Shown: positions 27,034 through 36,781 of the stretch, one piece after another
Numbering within the stretch: position 1 is the first letter of the stretch
How the letters are laid out: the number at the start of each line of letters is the position of its first letter
Assembly (NCBI GenBank): GCA_028710895.1
Contig: JAQTTH010000002.1
Coordinates: 186,001 to 250,000, forward strand
DNA: 64,000 bases
Direction of reading: 5' to 3'
Source: Paludibacter sp.
GTDB lineage: Bacteria; Bacteroidota; Bacteroidia; Bacteroidales; Paludibacteraceae
Program-made: the position numbers and the translations under genes
The notes under the pieces: model-generated
Told to the model about the DNA's origin: nothing
Seen by the model: the letters and a program-made list of their open reading frames with translations, nothing else
Databases searched by the model: none

Positions 27034-29859
27034 TCATCGAAAATCGAACCAAAGTTTCATGCTGATTCCTTCGTCGCCTTTCTTTATTCTTATCGACGAA
27101 GGTTGGCTTTGTGGTCCTTGTTGTGCAATGGGTTTAAAGTCCCTGATGGCCGGAATTTCATATAAAAACGAAATATCACCAACTGGAAAATCGGGCATAG
27201 TATTTATACCATCCTGTCTTTTCTTTGGTTCTTCAGGTGTAAAGATACGAAAGAAAACGCCATCGCTTTCACTATAAATGCTGAAGGAAGATTCTTTTGT
27301 TTGTAGGTTAGCCCAATATAAATTGGCATGATAGCCTTTGAATTCAGGATAAACCATATTTTCAAAATTCTCCCCGGTAATGGTATTATTGTAAGCCTTC
27401 TCCCAGAGTCCGTAATTTGTTCCGGGGATTCTGTTTTTCCAAACCCTGTAAGGACCACGTCCAAACCATTTCATACCTTCCACTTTCGATTCGGGGTACG
27501 AAAATGTAAGACCGAGATTGGATATATTACTATCGGTAAATGCGTCATCAAATCCACCGCCACCGGAGCTTTTGTTCAACATAAGTGCGCTCATGTGCAA
27601 TAAGCCGCTTGGAGTCATTTCCCAGCGAATAGAGTCAATTCCGCCAAAATAATAAAATGTGAGAATAGCATCGTTACCTTCCTGGCGAAGTTTGCATTCT
27701 TTCAGTTTTACTTTCATTCCAACAGCAACTGGTCCGTTGGTGAAAGAAATATTTCCAGTATTGTTTTTTACTTCGGTTATGAGCCCAGACTTCGAATTAA
27801 ACTTTACTGAGATATTTTTAGCTGAAAGAATGATGGTGCTGTCTTTTTGCAAGAAATCAGCCTTACCACCTTGATCAATCGCTTTAAGTTCCTTTTGTGT
27901 GTATTTCTTTGCTAAAGTTATTGGCCAGGTCCAGTTACATATTGATTTTCCGTCGGCATCAAAGGCTTCCAGCTCCAATACATCTGCCTGAAAGAATTGA
28001 GAAGTAAGTGGCATTTTTGCTTTTCCTGCATTTCCCGGTTCTAAGTCTGGCAAACTTACAATTCCTTCTTCCAATAATTTCTTCGATACTTTTTGGAGTG
28101 GTGAGGTTACTGAATAAAGTCGATACTTCATCCTGCATTGTGCAAAGTTGGTATAAAGATAGTGATTTGAGACTCCTATTTCGCCCTTAAACGACGGAGT
28201 TATCATCATTTTTTTTATCTGAATGGGCGACCATATTTCGCGAACACTGTAGAAGCTTGCTTCCTTTTCACGATGCGGGCCAACAATCCCATCGGGAGCA
28301 TTAAATCCATCCGAATCCAGAATTCCGTTTTTATCTACCCTCTTTACGGCTTCATCTACATATGCCCACATAAAACCACCCGCAAAAAGCGGACTTTCTG
28401 TATATTTGTTCCAAAAATCTTCCAGACCGGCTCCATGACCCTGATCGTAAAGACCGTGCATAAACTCGGTTGGCATAAATACATTGTAACCATTTGCAAA
28501 GCGGGCAATACCTGTTTGATATTCGGGGTAATGATGCGTGTCTATGCCATCGAAGTCGGCCCATGGATGGATAACATGTCGGTTTTGTGGATCGTATTTG
28601 GCAAATTCTTTATCTAATTGCGTATTCCAACCACCTTCATTTCCATTATCCCACAGCACGATACACGGATGATTTACATCCCGTTCAACCATTTCTTTCA
28701 CTAATTTCTCTCCGGTTTGGGTGTCATAAGCATTTTGCCATCCGGCCAGCTCATCGAGGTAAAATAATCCGAGAGAATCGCACATGTCTAGAAAATGCTT
28801 ATCGGGTGGATAATGAGAACGAACGGCATTCATGTTCATTTCTTTTATCAGTTTAGCATCTTGCAGACTGATTTCGCGATTAGTGGTACGACCACCATCC
28901 GGATGAAACGAGTGACGATTTATGCCTTTCATAATAATTTTTACAGCATTTACATATATGCCATCATGTCGACGAAACTCAACAGTTCTGAATCCAATTC
29001 GCTCGGTGTAAATATGCACTACTTCTTTTTTCTCGTTGCGTAATTCAAGAGTTAGATTGTACAGATTTGGTGTTTCGGGAGTCCAGTTCTCCACATTTTT
29101 CCAATTGGCTGTAATTTGTTGTATGCTGACTCCTGCTTTTAGTTCTGAGACTTGTGAATCAAATTTCCCAATACCTTTTACCGGTGCAATGCTCGTAGTT
29201 ATGGAATAATGTTCGGGCAGGGGAGTTGTGAATATTTTTGCAGATAAATTTCCATTCATTTGGGCATCTACTGCAATGCGTTCAATGTGGAGCAGTGGTT
29301 TAGTTTCCAGATAAACAGGGCGATAAATACCTCCAAATAACCACCAGTCGGCACGGCGTTCGGCACCATTCACCGATTTGTTAGCCGATTGTTTCGAAAC
29401 CTTTACTTCTAATTTATTATTTGCTCCGGCTTTTAATTTGTCGGTAATATCATACGAAAATTGATAGAAACCTCCCTGATGAACTTCGCCGGCCAACTTA
29501 CCGTTGATTTTCACTTCGGTATCGGTCATTGATCCTTCGAAAATGATAGAGATTTGTTTGCCTTTCCAGTCGGCAGGAATCTTGAACGAATATTCGTACA
29601 AACCCTCTTCCATACTGGGGTTTTTCAATCCTGCTTTGTACCAACGTCCATACGTGTATTCACCATATCCTTGCAGCTCCCATTGAGTTGGAACTTTTAT
29701 TTTGCTCCATTTTTTACTGTTTGAACCACCTGTGCAATAAAACTTCCAGATTTTTTCGCTACCAAGTCCGGTTCCAGAGAGGTATAATGTCTCGGTTTGT
29801 TGTGCAAAAAGGGTTGCCGTTAATAGTGAAAATATAAAAATTCGAAGTGTAATTCTCAT
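27034..29859 (-). CDS. Exported GH2 beta-galactosidase-like glycosidase
   Basis: A 941-residue protein with signal peptide (ending TLFA-QQ). Domains are a sugar-binding jelly roll (about 40-190), an immunoglobulin-like domain (190-310), the TIM barrel (310-590, with KGINRHSFHPDGGRTT and MNAVRSHYPPD), and C-terminal beta domains. The acid/base Glu is in LWDNGNEGGWN and the nucleophile is probably Glu in PTEFMHG. A GH2 enzyme next to GH106 and GH28 fits removal of beta-galactosyl or related side chains of rhamnogalacturonan I; specificity is inferred. It is the first gene of the three-gene operon. Confidence 0.92.
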   Translation of the reverse strand: MRITLRIFIFSLLTATLFAQQTETLYLSGTGLGSEKIWKFYCTGGSNSKKWSKIKVPTQWELQGYGEYTYGRWYKAGLKNPSMEEGLYEYSFKIPADWKGKQISIIFEGSMTDTEVKINGKLAGEVHQGGFYQFSYDITDKLKAGANNKLEVKVSKQSANKSVNGAERRADWWLFGGIYRPVYLETKPLLHIERIAVDAQMNGNLSAKIFTTPLPEHYSITTSIAPVKGIGKFDSQVSELKAGVSIQQITANWKNVENWTPETPNLYNLTLELRNEKKEVVHIYTERIGFRTVEFRRHDGIYVNAVKIIMKGINRHSFHPDGGRTTNREISLQDAKLIKEMNMNAVRSHYPPDKHFLDMCDSLGLFYLDELAGWQNAYDTQTGEKLVKEMVERDVNHPCIVLWDNGNEGGWNTQLDKEFAKYDPQNRHVIHPWADFDGIDTHHYPEYQTGIARFANGYNVFMPTEFMHGLYDQGHGAGLEDFWNKYTESPLFAGGFMWAYVDEAVKRVDKNGILDSDGFNAPDGIVGPHREKEASFYSVREIWSPIQIKKMMITPSFKGEIGVSNHYLYTNFAQCRMKYRLYSVTSPLQKVSKKLLEEGIVSLPDLEPGNAGKAKMPLTSQFFQADVLELEAFDADGKSICNWTWPITLAKKYTQKELKAIDQGGKADFLQKDSTIILSAKNISVKFNSKSGLITEVKNNTGNISFTNGPVAVGMKVKLKECKLRQEGNDAILTFYYFGGIDSIRWEMTPSGLLHMSALMLNKSSGGGGFDDAFTDSNISNLGLTFSYPESKVEGMKWFGRGPYRVWKNRIPGTNYGLWEKAYNNTITGENFENMVYPEFKGYHANLYWANLQTKESSFSIYSESDGVFFRIFTPEEPKKRQDGINTMPDFPVGDISFLYEIPAIRDFKPIAQQGPQSQPSSIRIKKGDEGISMKLWFDFR

Positions 29860-30066
29860 GTTTTTGTATTATTATTCATCAAAGATTGTACAAATCTAAT
29901 AAATCAAATTGGATTTTAATAAGCACTTGTGTTGTTCAAGTTCAAAATGAATAATTGGCAGTAATATTGTACAAATTTCAATGAAAAAATAAGCCCTGTG
30001 AAAATGAAATCCGGCAAAAAAGAATTGAGATAACACATTCTTTTTTGCCGGATAAACAATATTGAC
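29860..30066. terminator. Intergenic region with terminator of the pectate lyase gene
   Basis: A perfect 15-base-pair inverted repeat (30011-30025 with 30037-30051, arm CCGGCAAAAAAGAAT) ends the minus-strand pectate lyase gene. A minus-strand -7 box TAGATTTG (plus 29891-29898) may start the GH2 operon. Nothing else is seen. Confidence 0.8.
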
Positions 30067-32910
30067 TTATTTGATCACTCTGAATGATATTTGTTTGTTA
30101 TTGACTGATCTTAAGCTGCATACATAGATTCCGGATTTCAATACTTCCAATCCGTTAATCTGGATTTGATTGTTTTCAACTACTGCATTGCTTGTAAATA
30201 CTAGTTGTCCGGTTGTACAATATATCCTCACAGTTGCGGTTGATCCTTCTAATTCATCTGATTTAATATTCATCTTGTTTTTAAATGGTAAAGGATATAC
30301 ACTTACATTGGAATTGTATGATGCATTTGCAAATCCGGTTTTCAATCCTTTTTGGTAATTTTCAAGAATTTCTTCGGGGGTTAAAACTGAATTATATATG
30401 GACACTTCATCTAGCTGACCAGCATAAGTACTTGTAAATGCAACGTTGGCATTTCCTAATACTATATCTTCTATTTGGCTGATATCACCTGTTTTGTCGG
30501 CAACTGAACCTTTCAACACTCCATTTATATACACTTGCAGCAAGGCAGTTTCTTTGTTGCGGATACAAACAATATGTGTCCAGGCATTATTGAAATAAGT
30601 TGAACCCGGTTTAATGTCCAATGCAGTTTTGGTTACATTATCGTCCACCGCCCAGGTAACGCGGTCGTTACTTCCAACTTTGTTGTATTGAATGCCAAAC
30701 CATTTTCCGGTAGCTCCCGTGGCTGTATTTGCCACAAAACTGCCTTTGTTGATAAGATAATAATCAACAGTTCCACCACTTGACTTAAACCAAAGTTCCA
30801 CTGTAAATGACTTATTGTCCAGCGAAACTGCGCTATAATGACTTTGAACCATTCCTGAACCAGCAGCTCCGGGGAATGTGATGGAGTTGTCAAACTTACC
30901 CGGGCTCCATGTTGGTGTAAATCCTTTAGCTGTAGCTACGCCATATACTTCATTTACAGCTGTTGTTCCTGTTGTTTCGTTGAGAGGCCAATATGCAATT
31001 TTTTCACGTTCTGGTTTTTTACCGGATGTAAATGACCATAAATCTCCTTGTTGACTACCGAAATAATTGATGGCATCAACTCTCCAATAATAAATTTTTG
31101 ATGGAATGATATTAATTGTACAGTTTGTTCCGACAATACTGTCGGCAACCATTACTAATGAATCAGGAGAAGTCCCAGCAAAAACATCATAATGTAAAAC
31201 ACCCCCAAAATTTCCTGTTAGATTTGTCCAACTCAATGTTGTTTGAGTGTATGATGTTATAAGCGATTGATTTGCCGGAACAGGTTCGGTACAAGCTATT
31301 GGTGCAGATGCAGTGCCTAATGTTTTTACTTTTAATGCAGTAGAATATAGTGACTCAAGTGTTCCGTTTATCGTTTTAAGCCTGTAATAATATGTTGTTA
31401 CCTGTGAGAGTCCACTGATTTTGTATTCGGATAAAGATGGATCTAATCGTATAATTTCATTGAAGTTTATGTTATCTGTCGATTGTTCGAGGACAATACT
31501 TGTAGCAGCAGATGCATTATTAGCCCATTTTAAAGTTATGAAATCTGTTCCAATCGCTTTAACTGCAACTAAATTTGGGTATTTTACAAAAGCCGGACCA
31601 GAAGTTATTCCATTTATATACTTCTCAATATTTAAATAGCCATCAGCATTTGATAGAAGGGCATCAGAAGCCAAATTTTTATTCAGTCCGTTAGCATCTT
31701 CCCATGAGTCAGGCATGCCATCATTGTCGGTGTCTACTTGTTTGATTGCAGAAAAAACATACCCAACTCCACCGGGTAAACCTAAATCTGCTTCAGCATT
31801 TATTAGTGCCCCTGTAGTTCCAAGAGATTTTAATTCATTAATCATGTATTTATCAACCTCATCACGGGCAGGTATACATGCTCCAACGCTATCAATTACC
31901 CAATTGTAAGCAGCTGCCGGACTTAGTACATTGCTCAATGTTGGATGTGTACCCGGTGAGTTGCTGAATGAATTGTATGAATTTACAATAGTTACAGAGC
32001 CCAGTACACTATCAGGGGCAATTGATCCTCCAAGTACTCCATCAACATTATAATCAAGTATATTCTCCTTGTTATATGCCTGAAAATTTGAATTTCCACG
32101 GGTAATTGCATCTGTTCCACCGGTACTTGGTCCTTTTATAAAATAGTTATCTTCAATTACGCCCCACGAAGGTCCTTCTGAGTCTCCGCCAAGAATGTAT
32201 CCGCCTCCTGATCCCCAGTTATATACAATGTTATTTGAAAATTGGTTCAATCCTTTTACTTTCGGGTTACGGGTTTTATTATCAATGTACAAATTCTTGT
32301 AAATTGTGACACCGCCAGTGGTTTGTATTAAACCACCTGCCGAATGCACCATTAACCCCTGACCAATAATAGATTTTTGAATTGTTATGTTATTTGGTTC
32401 TGAGCCTTTACCATCCCAGTTTATCGAAAAATTTTCGTCTAATCCCCAGGAAACTGAAACGTGGTCAAAAATCATATTACTTCCATTGGCAATTCCTGCA
32501 GCATCTTTCCCGGATTCGCCACCACTTCCCATTCTGAATCGCATATAACGAACAATTATGTCATTTGCGGCAGAAAATGTCACACCATTTCCATATACAG
32601 TCACACCATCGCCAGGTGCTGTTTGACCAGCAATTGTTAGATTTTGTGAAAATATTAAGCGCGATGATAATTTTATTACTCCGCCAACATCAAACACGAC
32701 AATTCGATTTGGTTGACTAATTGCATCGCGTAGTGATCCGGTTCCCGAATCGTTTAATGTGGTTACATGGTAAATACTTGGTATTCCGGCTGCTCGGGCT
32801 CCTTTTGCAAATCGACCGAAACCTTCTGCCCCGGGGAATGCAATTGTTTGAGCTTGAATAATAAATAGTGACGAAGCCAGCAGGGATATAAAAAGTAAAT
32901 GTTTTTTCAT
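30067..32910 (-). CDS. Secreted pectate lyase with fibronectin III, LamG and T9SS sorting domains
   Basis: A 947-residue multidomain protein. Signal peptide 1-20; pectate-lyase beta helix (about 25-330, with AFPGAEGFGRFAKGARAA, RDAISQPNRIVVFDVGG, TIAGQTAPGDGV and DHVSVSWGLDENFSI), resembling PL1; a DTDNDGMPDSWEDANGL calcium-repeat-like segment; one clear and one likely fibronectin III domain; a LamG/concanavalin domain from about 640 (IAYWPLNETTG); and a T9SS type A sorting domain at the C-terminus (NVSVYPLPFKNKMNI ... SGIYVCSLRS). It should be released or surface-attached through the type IX system and cut pectin outside the cell. Own terminator; separate from the GH2 operon. Confidence 0.92.
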   Translation of the reverse strand: MKKHLLFISLLASSLFIIQAQTIAFPGAEGFGRFAKGARAAGIPSIYHVTTLNDSGTGSLRDAISQPNRIVVFDVGGVIKLSSRLIFSQNLTIAGQTAPGDGVTVYGNGVTFSAANDIIVRYMRFRMGSGGESGKDAAGIANGSNMIFDHVSVSWGLDENFSINWDGKGSEPNNITIQKSIIGQGLMVHSAGGLIQTTGGVTIYKNLYIDNKTRNPKVKGLNQFSNNIVYNWGSGGGYILGGDSEGPSWGVIEDNYFIKGPSTGGTDAITRGNSNFQAYNKENILDYNVDGVLGGSIAPDSVLGSVTIVNSYNSFSNSPGTHPTLSNVLSPAAAYNWVIDSVGACIPARDEVDKYMINELKSLGTTGALINAEADLGLPGGVGYVFSAIKQVDTDNDGMPDSWEDANGLNKNLASDALLSNADGYLNIEKYINGITSGPAFVKYPNLVAVKAIGTDFITLKWANNASAATSIVLEQSTDNINFNEIIRLDPSLSEYKISGLSQVTTYYYRLKTINGTLESLYSTALKVKTLGTASAPIACTEPVPANQSLITSYTQTTLSWTNLTGNFGGVLHYDVFAGTSPDSLVMVADSIVGTNCTINIIPSKIYYWRVDAINYFGSQQGDLWSFTSGKKPEREKIAYWPLNETTGTTAVNEVYGVATAKGFTPTWSPGKFDNSITFPGAAGSGMVQSHYSAVSLDNKSFTVELWFKSSGGTVDYYLINKGSFVANTATGATGKWFGIQYNKVGSNDRVTWAVDDNVTKTALDIKPGSTYFNNAWTHIVCIRNKETALLQVYINGVLKGSVADKTGDISQIEDIVLGNANVAFTSTYAGQLDEVSIYNSVLTPEEILENYQKGLKTGFANASYNSNVSVYPLPFKNKMNIKSDELEGSTATVRIYCTTGQLVFTSNAVVENNQIQINGLEVLKSGIYVCSLRSVNNKQISFRVIK

Positions 32911-32922
32911 TGTAAATTGCAT

Positions 32923-33101
32923 TAGAGGTTAATATACAGTAGGATACAAATATAAAGCTAATTTTCAATTACCTAACTATGGATAATGATAGTTTAATTT
33001 TAAAATTTGATAAATTTGGACTATAGGCACTTGAGAGAATAAAAAGGCTGTCTTCTCAAATAAAGACAGCCTTTTCAATTTACTTGTAGTGTAATCACTA
33101 C
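32923..33101. terminator. Intergenic region with terminator of the beta-strand-repeat gene
   Basis: AAAAGGCTGTCTT (33042-33054) pairs with 33063-33075 and, read on the minus strand, is followed by T residues. A minus-strand -7 box TATATTTG (plus 32947-32954) precedes the pectate lyase gene. Confidence 0.82.
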
Positions 33102-35201
33102 TTATTGAACAACCAGTTTGTCTACTTTGGTACCCTTAGCTGTAGATACTTTTGTGTAATAAACACCTGAGCTGAGCTTATCTAAATTTAATTGTACGGT
33201 AGTCGAGTTCATTTCTTTTCTCATAATCACTTGACCTTGTATGTTGATTATTTCGATAGAAGTTATTTCTGCATCGCTCGAAGTAAAGTTTACGTTACCC
33301 CTTGTTGGGTTTGGATAAACTGAAATTGTGTTTTTTGTAGTTGGAGCAGCAAGACCTGTTTTTACAGAGGCTGTAAGAACTACATGATATGAAATTTTCA
33401 TTGTATCGGGAGTTACATTAGTTACTGCCATTGAATCAGTCATTGTATAAGTGGTAACTTTATTTGTAAAGGTAATTACTTCTTTATCTAATTTTGTTGT
33501 GTCGGCTTTTGTATCTACCGTCCAGGTTATTCCATTTGCAGTAGGATATTCAATATCAAAACCATTGGAATTTGCTGCATCTAAACTTTTTGCAGTGATA
33601 ATTTCAAACTTGTCACCATCTTTAATATTATACCCACTAGCCAGTTTGATTTTTAATTTTGGTTTTCCTGCTGAAAGTGTATCCTTACTAAAACGAATTT
33701 TTCCTGTAGCGATAACTTTATCATATGAAGTTGCAGATCCAATTTCAAATTCGCTTACAGAACCTTCGCGAAGAGTTAAATCAACTGCACGGGTTCCACC
33801 AACCTGGAATGAATAGGTAGATGACGTTGTTGCTGTTGGTTTGTATGTGAATGAATATTTAAATGGGGTTCCATATTTACTGTATGTTTTTGCAGTAATA
33901 GAGTCAGACAGCAACAAAGTGCCAATACCATCTGCACCCGGTTGTAAAGTTCCATAAACATCTACATTGCCTGCAATACGACCTGTACCACCAATTGTTC
34001 CGTTTTTTCTTACATTTACAGAATAACCTGTTCCACCATTTTTAGAACCTTTAATGTTTTTGTCGCAAATCAAAACTCTTCCTTCTCGTACTGATAAACC
34101 TGCTGTCATTTGGTTATCATTGTTTGTGAAAGTGTAAGTTCCGGTACCTACTTTTACAATTCCGGTAAGATTATAGGCTTTTGTTCCAATATAGCCAATT
34201 CTTCCGGGAAATATAACGCTTGTATTTAAACCTCCAATGTAGTAGAAAATTTGTGGAGTTGTAGAATCTTTATAATATCCAGCGATTAGGTTTGTACTGT
34301 CTGTTGTAACTAATTCGCCGATTGCATAGGCACGTGTTCCTGATTCTGCACCAATTGTAGTACCTGTTCCCAGAGTTAATCTTCTATTGTAGAATACAGA
34401 ATCAACGCCTTTGCCATATGTAAGTGTATCTTTGTATGTTTTATTTGAATTAAATAAAAGGCCATAAAAACCAGGAACAACACCGGTTCCGGTATATTTA
34501 TCAACTTTCACATTCCCTGTGAATGCAGTCCAAACTGGTGGAACATTTTTTTGTCCTAAATAGGTTCTTTCACCTGCAGCATAAATTTGTAAATCACCAC
34601 TCCCTGTGATTGGGCTCGACCAGTAACTGTAACGCGAAAGTTCAACAATTCCTGTTTTTCCAGCTGGAATTTCAACAGGCAAAGTTACACTTGGGTATGT
34701 AGATGAAGTTGTAGTTGCGAAATTGGCAGTCCCTCCATTAAGTACAAGTTTAGCGCCAAATGCATTTGGAGAAGTTTGGTTAAGCATTTTCACTTTACCT
34801 TCGTAGATTATCGTACCACCTAACAATGAGTTTTTTACGTTCATTTCAAATGTACCTGTACCTTTTTTGATTAGAATGCCTTTTCCGGTAATTTCTGCAC
34901 CGGTTGCATTTACATCAATCAGGTAGTTTTTCGAAGAGTTTACAACTATACTGTCAGCAATCATAGTTCCAACAACCTTCACTTTTAGAGAATCGGTATT
35001 GTCGTCGAAAAATGCAGTGGCACTATCTACTGTAGTAGTAGGAAGAAATGATAATACAGAATTTGGATCGGACCAGTTAGGATTAGCTAAATCCCAGAGT
35101 TTGTTGGTGGCTCCAGTCCATATTCGTTGTTCTTTAGCATACAAAGAAGTCGCAACAACAAAAGCAACTCCTAAGAAAGAAAAAAGAGTAATTTTTTTCA
35201 T
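33102..35201 (-). CDS. Secreted beta-strand-repeat protein with T9SS sorting domain
   Basis: A 699-residue protein with a signal peptide (1-22) and a T9SS type A C-terminal domain (NTISVYPNPTRGNVNFTS ... LSSGVYYTKVST). The middle contains repeats like those of autotransporter-associated beta strands: GTGTFEMNV, GEGRVLI-type turns and IGGTGRIAGNVDVYGTLQPG, predicting a beta helix or solenoid. No catalytic motif is visible. The position between a pectate lyase and GH105 suggests binding or holding pectic polymer at the surface, but the role is unknown. Low-complexity Thr/Ser/Gly composition is higher than in its neighbours. Confidence 0.82.
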   Translation of the reverse strand: MKKITLFSFLGVAFVVATSLYAKEQRIWTGATNKLWDLANPNWSDPNSVLSFLPTTTVDSATAFFDDNTDSLKVKVVGTMIADSIVVNSSKNYLIDVNATGAEITGKGILIKKGTGTFEMNVKNSLLGGTIIYEGKVKMLNQTSPNAFGAKLVLNGGTANFATTTSSTYPSVTLPVEIPAGKTGIVELSRYSYWSSPITGSGDLQIYAAGERTYLGQKNVPPVWTAFTGNVKVDKYTGTGVVPGFYGLLFNSNKTYKDTLTYGKGVDSVFYNRRLTLGTGTTIGAESGTRAYAIGELVTTDSTNLIAGYYKDSTTPQIFYYIGGLNTSVIFPGRIGYIGTKAYNLTGIVKVGTGTYTFTNNDNQMTAGLSVREGRVLICDKNIKGSKNGGTGYSVNVRKNGTIGGTGRIAGNVDVYGTLQPGADGIGTLLLSDSITAKTYSKYGTPFKYSFTYKPTATTSSTYSFQVGGTRAVDLTLREGSVSEFEIGSATSYDKVIATGKIRFSKDTLSAGKPKLKIKLASGYNIKDGDKFEIITAKSLDAANSNGFDIEYPTANGITWTVDTKADTTKLDKEVITFTNKVTTYTMTDSMAVTNVTPDTMKISYHVVLTASVKTGLAAPTTKNTISVYPNPTRGNVNFTSSDAEITSIEIINIQGQVIMRKEMNSTTVQLNLDKLSSGVYYTKVSTAKGTKVDKLVVQ

Positions 35202-35399
35202 GATATTAAATATTAATTAGTGTTAGATTGAATATATGCAAATTAAACGATTCTGAGCTTCGATTAGATTATCTATTTTGACCGATACACTCTTTTTTTT
35301 GATATTTATATTATTGTAGTAAATGTTTTATTGTTTATTAATTTGCTGTATTTTAGATGGTTTAATCTTCAATGTGAATTTCAATGACACTGTTTATTG
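35202..35399. other. Intergenic region upstream of the beta-strand-repeat gene
   Basis: AT-rich spacer of 198 bases. No exact promoter pair, hairpin or gene was recognised. Confidence 0.3.
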
Positions 35400-36608
35400 C
35401 TATTTCTTCAGTTCAATACACCCCATTATAAACGGGCCCGTAGCTTTAGCATCGTTGTCCCGCATTTTTTCCCCAATATAATACCCGAAACTTCCATCCC
35501 GATATGGGTTGCCTCCAAGCCCACCCACAGCACAGCAACGTGTCAGGGAAATTGTTCCGTCTGCATTTTTTCTCAATAAGTTATTCTGTATTCCTTCAAA
35601 AGCCTTTAGGGCAAATATGCGGTATTTTTCACTAACATATCCTTTGTTTACCGCTTTGGCATAAGCATACATGCATTGCGTCGTAACGGATGCTTCCGGG
35701 AAGTTTCCCGCTCTTTCCGGTTGATCAATAACCTGATACCAAAGTCCATTCCGTTGATATGTTGGAAGCGCATCGGCAAGTCCACGAACAATTGAAATTA
35801 ATTTTTCGCGTTGAGGATGGTTTTTGGGAATAAAATCGAGCGCATCGACTACTGCCATAAAATACCAACCAATGCTTCGTCCCCAAAAGTTCGGAGAAAG
35901 TCCCGTTTTGGGATCAGCCCAGCGCTGGCTTTTGCTTTCATCCCATGCATGATAATAGAGTCCGGTTATAGAGTCGTGCGTATGTTTATGGCATAAGATT
36001 ATTTGTTTAACAGCTTCATCAATCCATTGTGGTTGGTTGAATGTGGCACCATATTGTGCCATAAAAGGCGATGCCATGTATATACCATCCAACCATATTT
36101 GGTTTTCGTATATTTTTTTGTGCCAGTATCCACCTTCAGATGTTCGGGGTTGTTTTTTTAATTGGTCAATCAGGTTGTCCATTGCCAATCGGTATTTGTT
36201 ATTACCGGTTTGTTTGTAAATAGAAAAAAGTATTTTCCCGGAATTTACATAATCGATGTTGTAGCTTTCCTTGTCATATAACTTTATATCTCCATTGTCG
36301 CTTATCAGACTATCGGCATATTCTTTTACGTAATCGAAATATTGTTTGTTACCTGTGGATTTCCAAAGTTGTATCATAGCAGAACAGCCCACACCTTGTG
36401 CATAGCCAAAAAATGGTCGTTTGCCATAATCCAATTGCCATGCCTTTGGGAAGCGTGTGATTTCTGATTGTGCAAACTGAATTGCAATTGAAGTTTTCTG
36501 TTTTAGCTTCTTTGATTGAACAGATCTGTTGTGATGACTTGCATTTACAGGGCCAATGTAAAGTAAAAAGGTGAGAATAAGTGAGAATGATAAAATGTGT
36601 GTTTTCAT
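35400..36608 (-). CDS. Exported GH105 (GH88-like) unsaturated rhamnogalacturonyl hydrolase
   Basis: A 402-residue alpha/alpha-barrel protein with signal peptide (ending VNA-SHH). Motifs are GYAQGVGCSAMIQLW, QIWLDGIYMASPFMAQYG with the likely catalytic Asp, and SPNFWGRSIGWYFMAVVDALDF, close to YteR/YesR enzymes. These remove the 4,5-unsaturated galacturonyl residue left by rhamnogalacturonan lyases. It therefore fits downstream of the pectate lyase in the same cluster. Own promoter box upstream. Confidence 0.93.
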   Translation of the reverse strand: MKTHILSFSLILTFLLYIGPVNASHHNRSVQSKKLKQKTSIAIQFAQSEITRFPKAWQLDYGKRPFFGYAQGVGCSAMIQLWKSTGNKQYFDYVKEYADSLISDNGDIKLYDKESYNIDYVNSGKILFSIYKQTGNNKYRLAMDNLIDQLKKQPRTSEGGYWHKKIYENQIWLDGIYMASPFMAQYGATFNQPQWIDEAVKQIILCHKHTHDSITGLYYHAWDESKSQRWADPKTGLSPNFWGRSIGWYFMAVVDALDFIPKNHPQREKLISIVRGLADALPTYQRNGLWYQVIDQPERAGNFPEASVTTQCMYAYAKAVNKGYVSEKYRIFALKAFEGIQNNLLRKNADGTISLTRCCAVGGLGGNPYRDGSFGYYIGEKMRDNDAKATGPFIMGCIELKK

Positions 36609-36645
36609 TGAAATTGAATATTCAGGGGTGCTAATGATTTTAATA

Positions 36646-36653
36646 CAAAAATA
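36646..36653 (-). promoter_or_regulatory. -7 promoter element for the GH105 gene
   Basis: TATTTTTG on the minus strand, 38 bases before the start codon. The -33 is weak. Confidence 0.45.
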
Positions 36654-36730
36654 CCAAGTTCATGCACATTAGATGTCGAAATTTTGACTATTATATTGTA
36701 GTTTTTGTCATTTCGGCTCTTAGTAAAAAA

Positions 36731-36766
36731 GAAAAGGCGAATGAAAACTCATTCGCCTTTTCTTTT
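36731..36766 (-). terminator. Rho-independent terminator of the phosphate-transport operon
   Basis: A perfect 14-base-pair stem (36731-36744 with 36749-36762), four-base loop and a T run on the minus strand. Confidence 0.9.
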
Positions 36767-36781
36767 AATAGTATTAGTTGC

